NCBI GenBank assembly: GCA_024760905.1
Contig: CM045729.1
Coordinates: forward strand, 5,097,663 to 5,161,662
Reading direction: 5' to 3'
Source: Plotosus lineatus
Taxonomy: Eukaryota > Chordata > Actinopteri > Siluriformes > Plotosidae
Length of the DNA stretch: 64,000 bases
In this document: in pieces, positions 31,973-45,121 of the stretch
Layout of the letters: the number at the start of each line of letters is the position of its first letter
Position numbering within the stretch: position 1 is the stretch's first letter
The notes under the pieces: model-generated
Databases searched by the model: none
What the model saw: only the letters and a program-made list of their open reading frames with translations
What the model was told of the DNA's origin: nothing
Translations under genes and position numbers: made by a program

Positions 31973-32295
31973 CGGCACGGTGGCGTAGTGGTTAGCATGT
32001 CCGCCTCACAGCAAGAAGGCCTGGGTTCTATTCCCGGCCTGGGCGTTTCTGTGTGGAGTTTGCATGTTCTCCCCGTGCTTGTGTGGGTTTCCTCCGGGTG
32101 CTCCGGTTTCCTCCCGCAGTCCAAAGACGTGCACTGTAGGTTAATTGGCCGTTCTAAATTGACCGTAGATTCTCTCCTGCAGCGGCACTGGAACCCAGTC
32201 GTATCGGCATTTGCCCTTTGCATTTGCCCTGTATCACCAGCTGGGGTATCAGCCAGAGCGCAGCCATAGTCCTTCAGGACTGACGGAGGCCTACC
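31971..32295 (+). mobile_element. SINE-beta, second copy with a different 3-prime part
   Basis: The first about 190 bp (ggcggcacggtggcgtagtg, cctcacagcaagaag, gtggagtttgcatgttctcc, gcagtccaaagacgtgca) matches the SINE-beta head and body. After gaccgtagattc it continues with unrelated sequence (ctcctgcagcggcactggaa) instead of the usual tail. It is either a recombinant or a different subfamily. Confidence 0.7.
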
Positions 32296-32324
32296 ACATA
32301 TATATGTGTGTGTGTGTGTACATA

Positions 32325-32900
32325 GAAATTTCTGTTTGATTTAACTGTGCAAACAAGAAAACACTGAGTAAAAGTGAATGAAAAATGATAAAAAAAAATA
32401 ACAAAGTAAGCTTAAACAGATGTTGGTGGTTGTTGTTTGTTGAACAGCAGACTTTGACATAGATGTAGGTAAGGAAATGCTTCATGTAAATAATCTTGCA
32501 AATACAAACAGACAAATTCTTATCAACAAGGGCAAATAAGAGGAAAACATAAACAACATCAGATTCAGTTAGAGACTGGGACTAAATATAAGGTTTCATA
32601 GAAGATGTACAAATACACAGCCTGTAGACTAGAATGAGTTGAATGACAGTGGCCCAGGTGTGCGTAATCAATAATCAGGTGAATATGAATGTGAGATGGG
32701 AATCTGAGTCCTTGTTGGTATTTTGTGATGAAGCTCAAGAGCACAAGTTCTTTCTCGAAGTCTTTGATTATATTTCTGATCAAAGCGAGATAAGGAAATT
32801 GGGTGCTTTCAGGTTTTCACAACTTGAGTAATACTGATGACATCAAGTCTCCTGGACCCACTGTGATGCTCAAGGTGAGTGTATGCAAACCCCAGAAAAC
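32325..32900. repeat. Segmental duplication, copy A, right block
   Basis: Matches 47,895-49,065 in the same orientation (aagtaagcttaaacagatgt, tgtaaataatcttgcaaata, gctcaagagcacaagttctt). Copy B carries about 0.59 kb of additional sequence at 47,935-48,525. The similarity stops at about 32,895, marking the right edge of the duplication. Confidence 0.88.
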
Positions 32901-33126
32901 AAGTAGAGAGCAGTATTTTAATAAACAAAAGAAAACACACACTGGACTTGAAATGAAACTGTAAACCCGAGATAAACGATTTCAGTGGATGTGAGAGTGT
33001 GGAAGACTTTAACTCAGCCTTTATGCAAACTTTTGGCGCCATTGTTTTTATTACGTTTTTTTTTTTTCTTTATTAGTTTATGGTGTTAGGAATGAACGCA
33101 TTCAAGCCTAAACCAAAGGCTTAAAA

Positions 33127-33877
<751 letters not shown>

Positions 33878-33880
<3 letters not shown>

Positions 33881-35790
33881 AATGTCCGTAGTTTGGATCA
33901 CTGCAGCTGATGCTCTGTGGTGTTGTTCTCTGACGCCAGTGAGCTTCTGGCGATGAGCACCCACGAAAGTGACAGTAGCTTTGTGGATGGTGGCATGCCA
34001 GCTTGATTGATCACTGGCACAGTCCTCCAATTCCTTTGGTTTAAGTTCATACCACTCGAGATTGGCTTTGACTGAGTCCGTGTCGCACTTTTTTGGATGA
34101 CCTTGGTTTCTCATTCCTTTCTGAAATTCTCCGTACAAAAAGCACCCTGGCAAGCGGCATTCTTCCATGTGGATGACATATCCTACCCATCGCAGTTGGG
34201 CCATGATGAGCATGGACTCTATGCTTGGTGATTGAGCTTGGTCCAGGACCTCAAGATTGGTAATGCAGTCCTGCCAGCCGATTCCAAGGATGGAACAAAT
34301 AAGCACGCATGTGGAATTTCTCCAATTTCTTGATGTGCTTACAGTACAGTGTCCAAGTCTCACAGCCATAGAGGAGGGAGGGCAGAACCACTGCATTGTA
34401 CACTTTCAATTTTGTATTCAATCAGATGTTGTGTTGGTTGAGCACTTTGTTTCGGAGTCTTCCTGAAGCTTGGCTCGCTTTGCTGATCTGAGCATCGATT
34501 TCTTTGTCTGAGGAGCCATTGGAGGAGATGGTGCTTCCTAGATATTTGAAATGTTCCACATTCTTCAGCTGAGTGTTCTCAATGATGATTGTCAGAGCTT
34601 GGAGGTTTGCTGTTGGTGCAGGTTGGCAAAGCCCCTCATTTTTACCAAGGCTGATTGTTAAGCTGAACAGTCGGGAGGCTTCTGAAAAGCGATCTAGCAT
34701 CAGTTGCAGATGGGATTCAGCATGCGCCACTAGAGCACAGTAGTCAGCAAAGAGGACTTATTGGATGAGATCTAGAAGGCTTTTGGTCTTAGCATTGAGT
34801 TGACATAGGTCAAAGAGGTCGCCATCTAGACAATAGCGAATGCAGACTCCTTGCTCGAGGTCTTTCACTGCATGGGACAGCATGGAGGTAAAGAAGATGT
34901 TGAAAAGGACTGGTGCGAGTACACAGCCCTGCTTCACTCCATTGCTGATCTCAAAGGTCTCAGACACATAGCCGCTGGAGAGAACTTGTCCTGTCATGCC
35001 ATCATGGAAGAGCCTAATCATTGAAACAAATTTTGGTGGACATCCAATATGCTCAAGCACAGCTCAGAGTGCTTCCCTGTTGACTGTGTCAAAAGCCTTT
35101 GTGAGGTCAATGAAGACAAAGTACAGAGGCATGTTTTGTTCTATACATTTCTCTTGAAGTTGTCTCATGGCAAAAGTCATATCAATGGTACTTCTCCCCG
35201 ATCTAAAGCTGCACTATGCCTTTGGCAAGTTCTTTTCAGAGACAGAAATGAGTCGATTGAGAATGACTCTGGCGAATATTTTCCCAGCGATGGAGAGAAG
35301 TGACATACCTCTGTAGTTTCCACAGTCAGTTTTGCTACCCTTGTTCTTATACAGAGAGACGATCAAGACATCACGAAAGTCGTCTGGCATCTTCTCCTTC
35401 TCTCAGATGATCTGCAGTGCATCATAAAAGGCCTCGAGGGTGTTTGGGCCTGCAGCATTGTAGATTTCAGCAGGTATTCCATCCTTTCCAGATGCTGTGC
35501 CTGAGTTTGTTTGGAGGATTGCTTTCCTGATTTCAACCATTTTTGGAGGCTCAGTAAGAGCATCTTGTATCGGTTGCTGAGGGATCTGATTGAGTGCCTC
35601 CATGTTGATTGAAGATGGCTGGTTGAGCAGATTATTAAAGAGTTCTTGCCAGTGTTTGCTCAACCCTTCTTGCTCTTTGATCAGAGTTGAGCCATCAGAA
35701 GATAGTAAGGGAAAGCATCCCGATGTAGATGGTCCATAGACTGTCTTCAGTGAACTAAAGAATTTCTTTTCATTGTGTGTATCAGCATAG
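33878..35790 (-). mobile_element. LINE B relative, RT region, minus strand
   Basis: Decayed minus-strand LINE related to LINE B. Pieces in RT order: 35,403-35,663 (SGTASGKDGIPAEIYNAAGP), 35,049-35,300 region, 34,758-35,060 (IGCPPKFVSMIRLFHDG, GVKQGCVLAPVLFNIFFTSM), 34,422-34,730 (HFKYLGSTISSNGSSDKEID), 33,878-34,396 ([15 protein letters not shown]). The region corresponding to the catalytic FADD reads close to LFADYC with a stop just before it near 34,756. Several frame changes make it inactive. Confidence 0.75.
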
Positions 35791-35839
35791 TGTTGAACTT
35801 AAGAAACTTTTCCCCACCATTATTTGTGAGGCACTCCAC

Positions 35840-38686
35840 AGGTTAACAACGACTGCCATCAGTGCTGTTAACCAACAGGGTGCTGATGGAAATTGGACTA
35901 CTGTTGGTCAAAGAAGGAGAGGCGGGAGGCGTGTCCGTAAGCAGAGAGAGAGAAGAGGAAAGGCATAAGTCTAGGACTGAGAGTATAGACTTTGAATGTT
36001 AGAACTATGCAAAGAAAAGATAGAGAGCTGGCTGACATGATGCAGAGGAGGAAGGTGAACATACTGTGTGTTCAGGAGACCAGGTAGAAAGGTAGCAAAG
36101 CTAGAAGCTTATGAGTAGGGTTTAAGCTGTTTTATCATGGTGTGGATGGGAAGAGAAATGGAGTAGGAGTCATCTTGAAGGAGGGGTTGGTCAGGAATGT
36201 TCTAGAAGTGAAAAGAGTGTCAGACAGAGTGATGAGTCTCAAGTTAGAAATTGAAGGTGTGATGGTCAATGTTGTTAGTGCTTATGCCCCACAGGCAGCA
36301 TGTGAGTTAGAAGAGAAGGAGAGATTCTGGAGTGACTTAAATGAAGTGCTGCAGAATACCCCCAGAGGTGAAAGAGTGGTCATTGGTGCAGACTTCAATG
36401 GACATGTTGGTGCAGCAACAGAGGGGACGAGGAAGTGATGGGCAGGTTTGGTAGCCAGGACAGATTTTGATAGATTGTGCAAAAATGGCTATGGTGAATA
36501 CTTTCTTACAGAAGAGACAAGAGCATAGGGTGACTTATAAAAGCAGAGGTAGGAGCACACAGTTAGACGACATCTTGTGTATATGATGTAATTTGAAGGA
36601 AGTCAGTGACTGCAAAGTAGTAGTGGGTGAGAGTGTTGCCAAACAGCATTGGATGGTAGTGTTCAGGATGACACTGATGGTGAGGAAGGTGAAAAAGACA
36701 AAAGCAGAGCAGAAGACAAAGTGGTGGAAACTGAAAAAGGAAGAGTGTCGTGTTGTCTTCAAGGAGGAGTTGAAAGTCAGGAAGTGCTTCCAGATGACTG
36801 GACAACTACAGCTAATGTGATTAGGGACACAGTTAGGAGAGTACTTGGTGAGTCATCTGGAAGGAGAGTAGATAAGGAGACTTGGTGGTGGAATGAGGAA
36901 GTGCATGTGTGTCTATAAAGGAAGAGGTTAGTTAAGAAGAAGTGGAACATTGAGAGGACCGAAGAGAGTAAACAAGAGTACAGGGAGACACAGCGTAAGG
37001 CAAAGGTAGTGGTGTCAAAGGCCAAACTGAGGGCGTATGATGACTTGTATGATAGGATGGACAGTAAGGAGGGAGAAAATGATCGTTACAGGTTGGCACA
37101 GCAGAGAGATAGAGATGGGAAGGACATGCAGCAAGTTAGACTGATAAAGGACAGAGAGGGAAATGTATTGACTGATGACAGAAGTGTGCTGGGAAGATGG
37201 AAAGAGTACTTTGAATAGCTGATGAATGAGGAAAATGAGAGAAAAAAAAGAGTAGAAGAGGTGACTGTCGAGGACCAGGAAGTAGCAAAGATTAGTAAGG
37301 ATGAATTGAGGAGGGCACTGAAGAGGATGAAGAGTGGAAAGGCAGTTGGTCCTGATGATATACCTGTGGAGGTATGGAAGTGTCTAGGGGAGGAAGCAGT
37401 AGATTTTCTGACAAGAACATTCAACAAGGTCTTAGAGAGTGAGCAGAAGTGTGCTTTTGCCCATTTTTAAGAATAAGAGAGATGTGCAGAATTGTGGCAA
37501 CTACAGAGGGATAAAGTTGATGAGCCATATGATGAAGTTATGGGAAAGAATAGTGGAAGCTAGACTAAGGGCAGGGGTCAGCATTTGTAAACAACAGTTT
37601 GGTTTCATGCCAAGAAAGAGCATCACAGATGCAGTGTTTGCTTTGAGGATGTTAATAGAGAAGTACAGAGAAGGTCAGAGGGAGCTGCATTGTGCCTTTG
37701 TGGATCTGGAGAAAGCATATGACAGGGTGCCGAGAGAGGAACTGTGGTATTGCATGAGGAAGTCTGGAGTGGCAGAGAAGTATGTTAGAGTGGTGCAGGA
37801 CATGTATGAGAGATGTAAGACTGGTGAGGTGTGCTGTCGGCGTGACTGAAGAATTCAAGGTGGAGGTAGGACTGCGTCAAGGATCAGCTCTGAGCCCCTT
37901 CTTGTTTGCTATGGTGATGGACAGGCTGACAAAAGAGATGAAACAAGAATCTCCATGTATTATGATGTTTGCTGATGGCATTGTGAGCTGTAGTGAGAGC
38001 AGAGAACAAGTTAAGGAAAACCTAGAGCGGTGTAAAACAGAATACATGTGTGTGAACAGCAAGGACCCAAGAGGAACGGTGAGGTTACAGGGAGCAGAGA
38101 TAAAGAAGGTGGAAGATTTACCTAGGCTCAACAATCCAGAGCAGTGGAGAGTGTAGAAAAGAGGTAAAGAAGTGTGTGCAAGCTGGTTGGCATGGTTGGA
38201 AAAATGTGTCCTGTATGATGTGTGATAGGAAGGTGTCAGCAAAAATGAAAGAAAAAGTGTACAAGACGGTGATGAGGCCAGTGATGTTCTATAGTTTAGA
38301 AACAGTGACACTGAGGAAAAGACAGGAGGCAGAGCTGAAAAGGTTGAGGTTCTCCTTGGGAGTAACAAGGATAGATAGGATCAGGAATGAGTACATCAGA
38401 GGGAAAGCACATGTTAGAGGTTTTGGAGACAAAGTCAGAGAGGCTAGATTGAGATGGTTTGGACATGTGCAGAGGAGGGATAGTGAGTATATTGGTAGTA
38501 GGATGCTGAGGTTGGAACTACCAGGCAGAAGGCCTAGAAGAAAACCAAAGAAGAGATTTATGGATATGGTGAAGGAGGACATGAAGGTCGTTGGCGCAAG
38601 AGCAGAAGATGCAGATGATAGGGTGAGATGGAGGTGGATGGTTTGCTGTGGCGACCCCTAAAGGGAAAAGCCAAAAGGAAAAGAAG
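35840..38686 (+). mobile_element. RTE-like copy 5, nearly full length, decayed
   Basis: Plus-strand copy lacking only about 150 bp of 5-prime UTR and ending with the 3-prime signature (gtttgctgtggcgacccc, aaaagaag). Open pieces hop between frames: 36,142-36,438 APE (GADFNGHVG), 37,222-37,470 and 37,439-37,849 RT ([32 protein letters not shown]), 37,782-38,156 with MMFADGIVSCS (second catalytic Asp to Gly), 38,176-38,661 tail (RRDSEYIGSRMLRLELPGRR). It has replaced or displaced the left part of the pogo-like element in duplication copy B. Confidence 0.88.
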
Positions 38687-38734
38687 CTATTTTATGGTTC
38701 TTATGGTGTAAGAAGACAGTGAGTGCACGACTGC

Positions 38735-39390
38735 CACCTACTGTAGATAATGCACAATTATATTAAGTGGCAGTGGCACTCTCATTGTCTCTCTATGGTG
38801 TAGGAGAAAAGCATGAAATACAGTAAACACTATTTATAGTCACACGTGGAGCGCTGGGGAAGGGGTGGTGGTCATGAAATGTTTTTGTTGCTTCTTATAG
38901 GGTTAATCACAGAAAATAATTGAGAAGCACTGCACAAGGCATTCTTGGAATGCAGAGGAATACACGTGGAAGAATAAAAGGCCAGAAAAGCCATTTCCCC
39001 AGCGATGCTTATAAATCAAAATTTTGCTCATTGGATGGGGCAAATTTTTGGTGGGATTGAAGTTCATATTATGGAAAAGGCATCATAAAAGACAATTGTA
39101 AGTCAATGTACCACTGTGTAATATTAATATTTATAATATTTATATTTAATGACAATTGAGTCTCCTTAAGGGAGAACACAGACTATTCTATCTTTTAAAT
39201 AATCAGCCATAGATTTGCTTTGCAAATAGAAAGGAAAAGGTTACTTTGCTTTCAAGTGCCATTGACATGTTTGGCTCATTTAGCCGTGAAGCTGCTCATC
39301 TTACCACACACCTATCTTTATGACAAAGGTCGAGTCGAGTCTTGCTTGAAAGTGATGGGAATTTAGTCTAAGGAGGACTAACAGTGCACA
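38735..39390. repeat. Segmental duplication, copy B, block 1
   Basis: Counterpart of 16,060-17,010, without the SINE found there. It contains the right end of a pogo-like element (gtaccactg followed by TA-like sequence) and the pre-insertion target caattgagtctccttaaggg at about 39,154-39,173. Confidence 0.85.
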
Positions 39391-39477
39391 TGGGCTGTTA
39401 TTAGACATAAGATCAAAAACACGGAGGGTGGTTGCTTATTGGACCAGGACATTTACTACATCGATACGTTGAATATG

Positions 39478-39497
39478 GTGTGTGTGTGTGTGTGTGT

Positions 39498-39579
<82 letters not shown>
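39478..39579. repeat. (TG)n(TA)n microsatellite
   Basis: About 11 TG units followed by about 40 TA units. Confidence 0.96.
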
Positions 39580-39583
<4 letters not shown>

Positions 39584-40470
39584 CAAGTGAGAGGTTTTAG
39601 AACACCCCGATTTTATTTATTTAATAAAATTTTTCAGTTTTATTGGAATCTCAACATTTCAAGTCCAGGGAACGACCGGAAAAGGAATAAATCCTGGCTG
39701 TGCCATACCAGAGGACATTAAAATTTTGCAGTTGTTGCTTCATGCTTGGCGCTCAGCATCAAAGGGTAGAACAACACAATACCTGGTGCTGCAAAATGGC
39801 AACAGGTGCCCAAACACAAATCATATTTCAATGTACTTTGACAATAAAGAGTTATTAAAAACAAAGGGAAAAAAGTGAGCAGTGTATTAGTACTACCCAA
39901 GAAGAAAAGAGCAAACTGAATGGCCCCAGCATGGTCTCCAGATAAACCCCATCTAACTAATTAGGGATGCAGTGAACAGAAGGGACAAAAGCAACCAACA
40001 AGCACAATATGTTTACACATACTTCAGTAACAGACTTGGGAAGAAACTTCCACCAAGAATATTTGATTTCCATCATCGAAATAATACCATGAGGTAAATT
40101 TTGGGAAATGAGTTAAATTTAAGAAAAATTGTCTTCTGCTGGAATATTTGCAAAAGGACTCGAAGGGAATCACTCCAAATTTGGGATTAAATTGTCAAAC
40201 AGGGCAAAACCACAACTTCTAAGTTGCTTATGAATGTTTTTAGTTCTATGCTTTAATTGCAGACCACACTGATACACGAAACTGCAAACATTTTATTAAA
40301 AAAAAAAGCGGAGATCTTAGAAAGATTTTGAGTAGTAGTGCATGGCCGAAAAAAAAAATCTTATTTAAAGTTAGATAACTTGTAATTTTAAAATGGGGTC
40401 ACAGAAAATTTTGAAATTTTCAAAAACTAATGTTGTCCCAAAACAACTATCCTTCAAAGATCAGCTATAG
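39580..40470 (+). other. Possible Tc1/mariner remnant; otherwise no gene
   Basis: Non-coding sequence. One short reading near 39,920-40,080 (NRRDKSNQQAQ, LGKKLPPRIFDFHHRN) loosely recalls the C-terminal end of fish Tc1-like transposases, but there are many stops and no TIR pair is evident. Treated as unproven. Confidence 0.25.
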
Positions 40471-40994
40471 AGTCTTAGAGGTGATGTTTCTGGTGATGTG
40501 CTGGGCCTGTATCCCGCATTGAGGCCTGACAGCATTGCAGGGAGGCTGGAGCCCTGTTTTATCTGACTATGGCGAAAGCAGGGTGCACCTTGAACAGCAT
40601 GTGGCGGGGCTAACACATGCACACACTCTGGTCTCTTCCCTATTTTAAATGTTAACTCGCTCACTCCTTTGCCGGATTATCTTACCATATTAGAGTCGCA
40701 ATAAGGCTGAATCCAATCTCAGCTGACACTGAGCAAAGGCAGAAGACATGCTCAATGAGACCATCGAAGTGCAACACACACACCCATTCACACACACACA
40801 CACACACGCACACACACTCACATCTGAGGCAATTTGAAGCTAATGTGCATGTCTTTGGACTGTAATAGAAATCTGGAATATCCAGAGGCGACTCATAGAA
40901 GTATACAGAGAACATGCAAACTCAACAACAAATGCCTGGGTCTCGGAGTCAAACCTAAAACTTTCTTGCTGTGAGGTACATTTGTTGACCACTA
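40470..40994 (-). mobile_element. SINE-beta, degraded copy, minus strand
   Basis: Reverse complement of the SINE-beta layout: head at 40,930-40,994 (ttcttgctgtgaggta), body at 40,830-40,930 (gtgcatgtctttggactg, agagaacatgcaaactc), distal part at 40,480-40,600 (gaggctggagccctg). A short CA tract (about 40,775-40,815) lies inside. Confidence 0.65.
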
Positions 40995-40996
40995 TA

Positions 40997-41292
40997 CAGT
41001 AGGGCCTCCTTATTCATGGGGGTTTGGTTCCGGCCCCTCCCGCAAATGAAGATAATCTGCTAGTTCTGTCCCCAGAAGTAAAACCCCGTGTATCATATTA
41101 CATGCACGAATGACCAGCCGTAAGTAAAATACTGTCTATCTATTACATGGGCTAAAATATGCTTTTTAAACACATTCTATAGACAGTCTTACTCATTAAT
41201 ACAGTATTAATAAAGTAAAATGTAATAATGATTAATAAAAAGCTGGTGCAGAAGCGTTAAAGGTTCCTGTAACTAGTATTGTAAACTTATCA
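40997..41292 (+). mobile_element. Tigger-like element, 5-prime part
   Basis: Begins cagtagggcctccttattca after TA (40,995-40,996), with attcatgggggtttggttcc and a body (acattctatagacagtctta, ctcattaatacagtatta) found inverted at 52,285-52,531, which ends ggcctactg next to TA. This is a pogo/Tigger-type end. The element is interrupted by the RTE derivative at 41,313. Confidence 0.65.
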
Positions 41293-41312
41293 ATTTGTAC
41301 AAATACTGTACC

Positions 41313-41983
41313 TTCTTGTTCTTTTCCTTTCAGCTGTTCCCTTCAGGGGTCGCCACAGCAAATCATCTGCCTCCATCTCACCCTATTCTCTGCATCTTCT
41401 TCTTTTACACCAACTGCCTACATGTCCTCCTTCACCACTGTCCATGAATCGTCTCTTTGATCTTCCTCTAGGCCTTCTGACTGGTAGTTCCAACCTCAGC
41501 ATCTTACTACCAATATACTCACTATCCCTCCTCTGTACATGTCCAAACCATCTCAATCTAGCCTCTCTGACTTTGTCTCCAAAACATCTTACATGTGCTG
41601 TCCTTCTGATGTGCTCATTCCTGATCCTATCCATTCTCGTTACTCACAAAGAGAACCTCAACATTTTCATCTCTGCTACTTCCAGCTCTGCTTTCTGTCT
41701 TTTCCCCAGGGCCACTGTTTTTAAACCATCCAACATAGCTGGCCTCAACACCGTCTTGTACACTTTTCCTTCCATTTTTGCTGATACCTTCCTATCACAT
41801 ATCATACGGGACACTTTTCTCCAACCATTCCAACCTGCCTGCACGCACATGTTGTGACTCGCATATTTTGTTTGGCATATGTTTTATGCCGGATGCCCTT
41901 CCTAACGTAACCCTCTGCATTTATCCGGACTTGAGACCGGCGTGAGGTAGACACACTGGCTTGTGCCCCTACTTCACGGCAGC
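41313..41983 (-). mobile_element. Internally deleted RTE derivative with perfect 20-bp TSD
   Basis: 671-bp minus-strand element containing only the RTE 5-prime UTR (41,850-41,983: gcacaagccagtgtgtctac, ggaagggcatccgg) joined directly to the last about 530 bp including the C-terminal coding tail (open at 41,383-41,850 in pieces: HVQRRDSEYIGSKMLRLELP) and the 3-prime end. The 20-bp TSD atttgtacaaatactgtacc at 41,293-41,312 and 41,984-42,003 shows the insertion is intact at both ends. The APE and RT are absent, so it would have depended on a full-length partner. Confidence 0.92.
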
Positions 41984-42039
41984 ATTTGTACAAATACTGT
42001 ACCAGACGAGTGAAAATCAGCTAGAGTTAGTCCTTTACA

Positions 42040-42275
42040 TAAAAAAATAGTACTCTAAATGTAGGAAACTATAGACCAATAAGCATATTAGGTTGTCTTT
42101 CTAAAATATTAGAAAAAAAAGTGTACATTATCAAATTGCAAAGTACTTAACTGAGAGCAACTCATTATTTGAACATCAGCCAGGCTTTAGAAAAGGTTTG
42201 TCAACAGGCATGTGTCTGACCTGGCTTATACCACCATTTCACTGGAGCACGGCAGACTCGTGGAAGCAAAAATGT
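42040..42275 (+). mobile_element. LINE F fragment (RT finger region)
   Basis: The plus-strand reading NVGNYRPISILGCLSKILEK followed, after a frame change, by LFEHQPGFRKGLST and CLTWL is the conserved start of an L2/CR1-like RT. It is a different family from the RTE that begins at about 42,278. Confidence 0.7.
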
Positions 42276-42277
42276 AG

Positions 42278-42645
42278 TCATCATTTCATGCCAAGAAAGA
42301 GCACCACAGATGCAGTGTTTGCTCTGAGGATGTTAATAGGGAAGTACAGAGAAGGTCAGAGGGAGCTGCATTGTGCCTTTGTGGATCTGGAGAAAGCATA
42401 CGACAGGGTGCCGAGAGAGGAATTGTGGTATTGCATGAGGAAGTCTGAGAAGTATGTTAGAGTGGTGCAGGACATGTATGAGAGATGTAAGACAGTGGTG
42501 AGCTGTGCTGTAGGTGTGACAGACGAGTTCACCGTGCAGATGGAACTGCATCAAGGATCAGCTCTCAGCCCCTTCTTGTTTGCTTTGGTGATGGACAGGC
42601 TGACAGACGAGGTTAGACAAGATTCCCCATGGACTATAAACGTAA
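42278..42645 (+). mobile_element. RTE-like copy 7, RT fragment
   Basis: Open plus-strand RT piece: [57 protein letters not shown], stopping just before the catalytic box (QDSPWTI). The left neighbour is LINE F and the right neighbour is a Tigger-like element. It is a pure fragment without element ends. Confidence 0.85.
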
Positions 42646-43384
42646 GGTGAGAAAAACTGTAAGTTGTTACTGTATGTTCCAGTGACATATAACGTTCAGA
42701 CTGTACTATACATTCATAACTACCATTACCGTATCTCATAAAACACCCCTAAATCAGTCATTATAAACATAACATTGTAAAATAACATAAAATATATCAA
42801 ATAATATCAACATTAATTTTAAATAAATTACATTCAAGCAAAATAATTTCAAATAGATACATTTGAATCAAATTCACTCATCAAGTATAAAATACAGTAT
42901 CAAATATAACCTTTAACATGCTCTATCATGAGATCTTTCTGCTTGTAACTGGTTCCGATGGTCGACGGAGCCATTTGGAAGAAACGTGCCACAGTCACGT
43001 TTTTCACCAGCATCGATTTTCTTGATTATAGCCATCTTCGTTTCTAACGAGATGGCTTGCAGCTTTTTCTGATTACCACTATCACTAGTAGGCTTACACT
43101 TCAGACCAACCATATTTTCCGCAAAACAGTGTAAACACAAAGATCATAGAGACGATGTCTTAGCACAAGGGTAACACCCGGTGAACTGGGAAGAAGGAGG
43201 GCATGTTCAGTCTGTCGTTTGTAAACAATGGATGCAGTGTCATCCGTAAGTAGCGTATTACATAACGCACTACATAGGTACGTCTCGTACTACAGAGAGC
43301 AGGCTAAACTCAATTTTTGTTTTTTTTTTTTAAATGTAAAATCGAAAAATACGTAAAATGAACGAACGTAAATCGGGGAGTGTC
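42646..43384 (-). mobile_element. Tigger/pogo-like element with transposase N-terminus
   Basis: The region ends at about 43,384 with a terminus that reverse-complements to cagacactccccgatttacg. Minus-strand open piece 42,913-43,140 includes LQAISLETKMAIIKKIDAGE, which matches the CENP-B-type helix-turn-helix at the N-terminus of Tigger/pogo transposases. The catalytic domain is absent. A related fragment lies at 55,985-56,312. Confidence 0.7.
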
Positions 43385-44190
43385 TGTCTTGAGATTTGGT
43401 GACTTTGCAGGCTTTAAACTGTGAAATATTCTAAACAAACTTGTCTGATCAGTTTCAAATATAGAAATATAAATGTTTCTTTGTCTCAGAAATATCCCTT
43501 TTAACAAGATTTATTGGATTTACTTCACCATTGAGGAACTCACTTTCTGGAATGTGGTCTACATCATAGAAACATGCTGTGATAATGGTGTCCGTGCAGT
43601 AATTAATGTAATGTGGAATGTACACTGTAAGCCCATTAATTACATCATCGTGTAGCTCACAGATGACCGGCCAATCCATAATTTGAAATGTGTATTGGAG
43701 TTCCTCAATGACCTCCTCTGTCTTCTAACAGTCCTTTTAGTCATGTGATGCCTCTTCATAACAGGTACATAGCATGAAGAAAGATAAATTAAGTTGTGGT
43801 CTAATCTTCCCAGTTGCGGAGGGGGGAGGAACTGTCAGTGTCCTTAGTGTTTGCATACAGCTGATCTAAAGTTCTCTCCACTCTGGTGGCACAGTCCACA
43901 TACTGCATAATGTTCAGCAGTGTGTTCTCCATGGTGACATGGTTGAAGTCACCTGAGATCACAATGAAATCACTTGGGTACTGAGGCTGTAACTGGGCTT
44001 GAATATTGTCACAAGCAGCATTGAGGTTGGCAGAAGGAGGAGCATTAATAGCAATTAAGATGATATAGGAAAATGCCCTTGGAAAATAATATGGTTTGAG
44101 TCCAACAGCACACAGTTCACTTTCCGGTTCACAACTCCACCCACCTGTTTTTGACCCGAATGACATTACCTCCTCCACTCTGCTGACCAC
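43385..44190 (-). mobile_element. LINE C fragment, copy B, with attached tRNA-Ala repeat end
   Basis: Counterpart of 26,300-27,090 in the duplication. 43,385-43,530 is tRNA-Ala repeat; beyond that LINE C is open at 43,801-44,190 (GGWSCEPESELCAVGLKPYY, SDFIVISGDFNHVTMENTLL, with the GDFN motif intact here). In this copy a deletion of about 1.1 kb relative to copy A fuses LINE C at about 44,190 to the last bases of SINE-beta. Confidence 0.78.
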
Positions 44191-45121
44191 TCACAGTGCA
44201 ATCATTAAGTGGTTCAGAAAAAAAGAATGAATGATAAACATTTCCACTATTCCTATTTTATCAAACACCAGATTATGTTTTTTTTTATTAATTTTATTAA
44301 AATATTATAACAATATATTATTATAAGCCAAAACCAATACATTTACTCATCATGTTTACACATAAACTCAGAAAAATATCAAAAAAACAAATTTGACTTA
44401 TTAGACTTATAGGCACCTGGAACCAACAACAAAAACGAATTAATTATTTATTAATTAAAATAAAATAAAATAAAATAAAATTAAAACAAAAATAAAATAA
44501 AATAAACCCTTTTTTTCGAAATTAAACAAATAACAACCTGAAATTTCCCCTTATTACATTTACATTTTAATCACTTGCTATCATTATTTCTTATAGACAG
44601 AAAACCCCAAACCAGCCACCTTCGAGTAAAGAAATAATGTGGAAAAGGAAAGACAACAACAACAACAACAACAACAACAAGAACAACAACAAATATTTAG
44701 TGAATATTGTTTTAATATGAAATTGTGTCATGACTATTTGAAATATATTTTCAGAATTGCATTGATTTCTATTTCTGTGTTTGATATCCTTTAACTATGT
44801 ATTCATATTTGTTTCCCCATGGAAAAGCACAAAGTATTCTTATAAGTGTTGTATCCCAGATGTTGTTCCTCTTCTCAGGAGAAACTGTTAACAAATGGGA
44901 AATAACCGGCTGCTCTTGTAATCAGCTTCTGGCACCTACCAGTGTGTCCTGTCTAGCCAATTGTTCTTTTATCCTTAGAACTCAGGGGAAAAACAAACAG
45001 TTACTAAAAACAAATGAAACTTTAAGAAAACACCAAAAGTACTATTTTACCATGAATTTATTCAAGAAACAGCTGAAATTAAACAATTGCTTGTGAATAA
45101 CAATATTTAAAGATGAAATTA

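Noticed and set aside
32813..32874. A 62-bp candidate exon with AG/GT borders, present in both duplication copies (also 48,984-49,045), open in one frame (FHNLS-TD).
   Set aside because: It diverges between copies about as much as its non-coding surroundings, has no recognisable domain, and no partner exon was found.
39920..40080. Tc1-like transposase C-terminus.
   Set aside because: Similarity is loose, with many stops and no inverted-repeat pair, so it was kept only as a low-confidence note.
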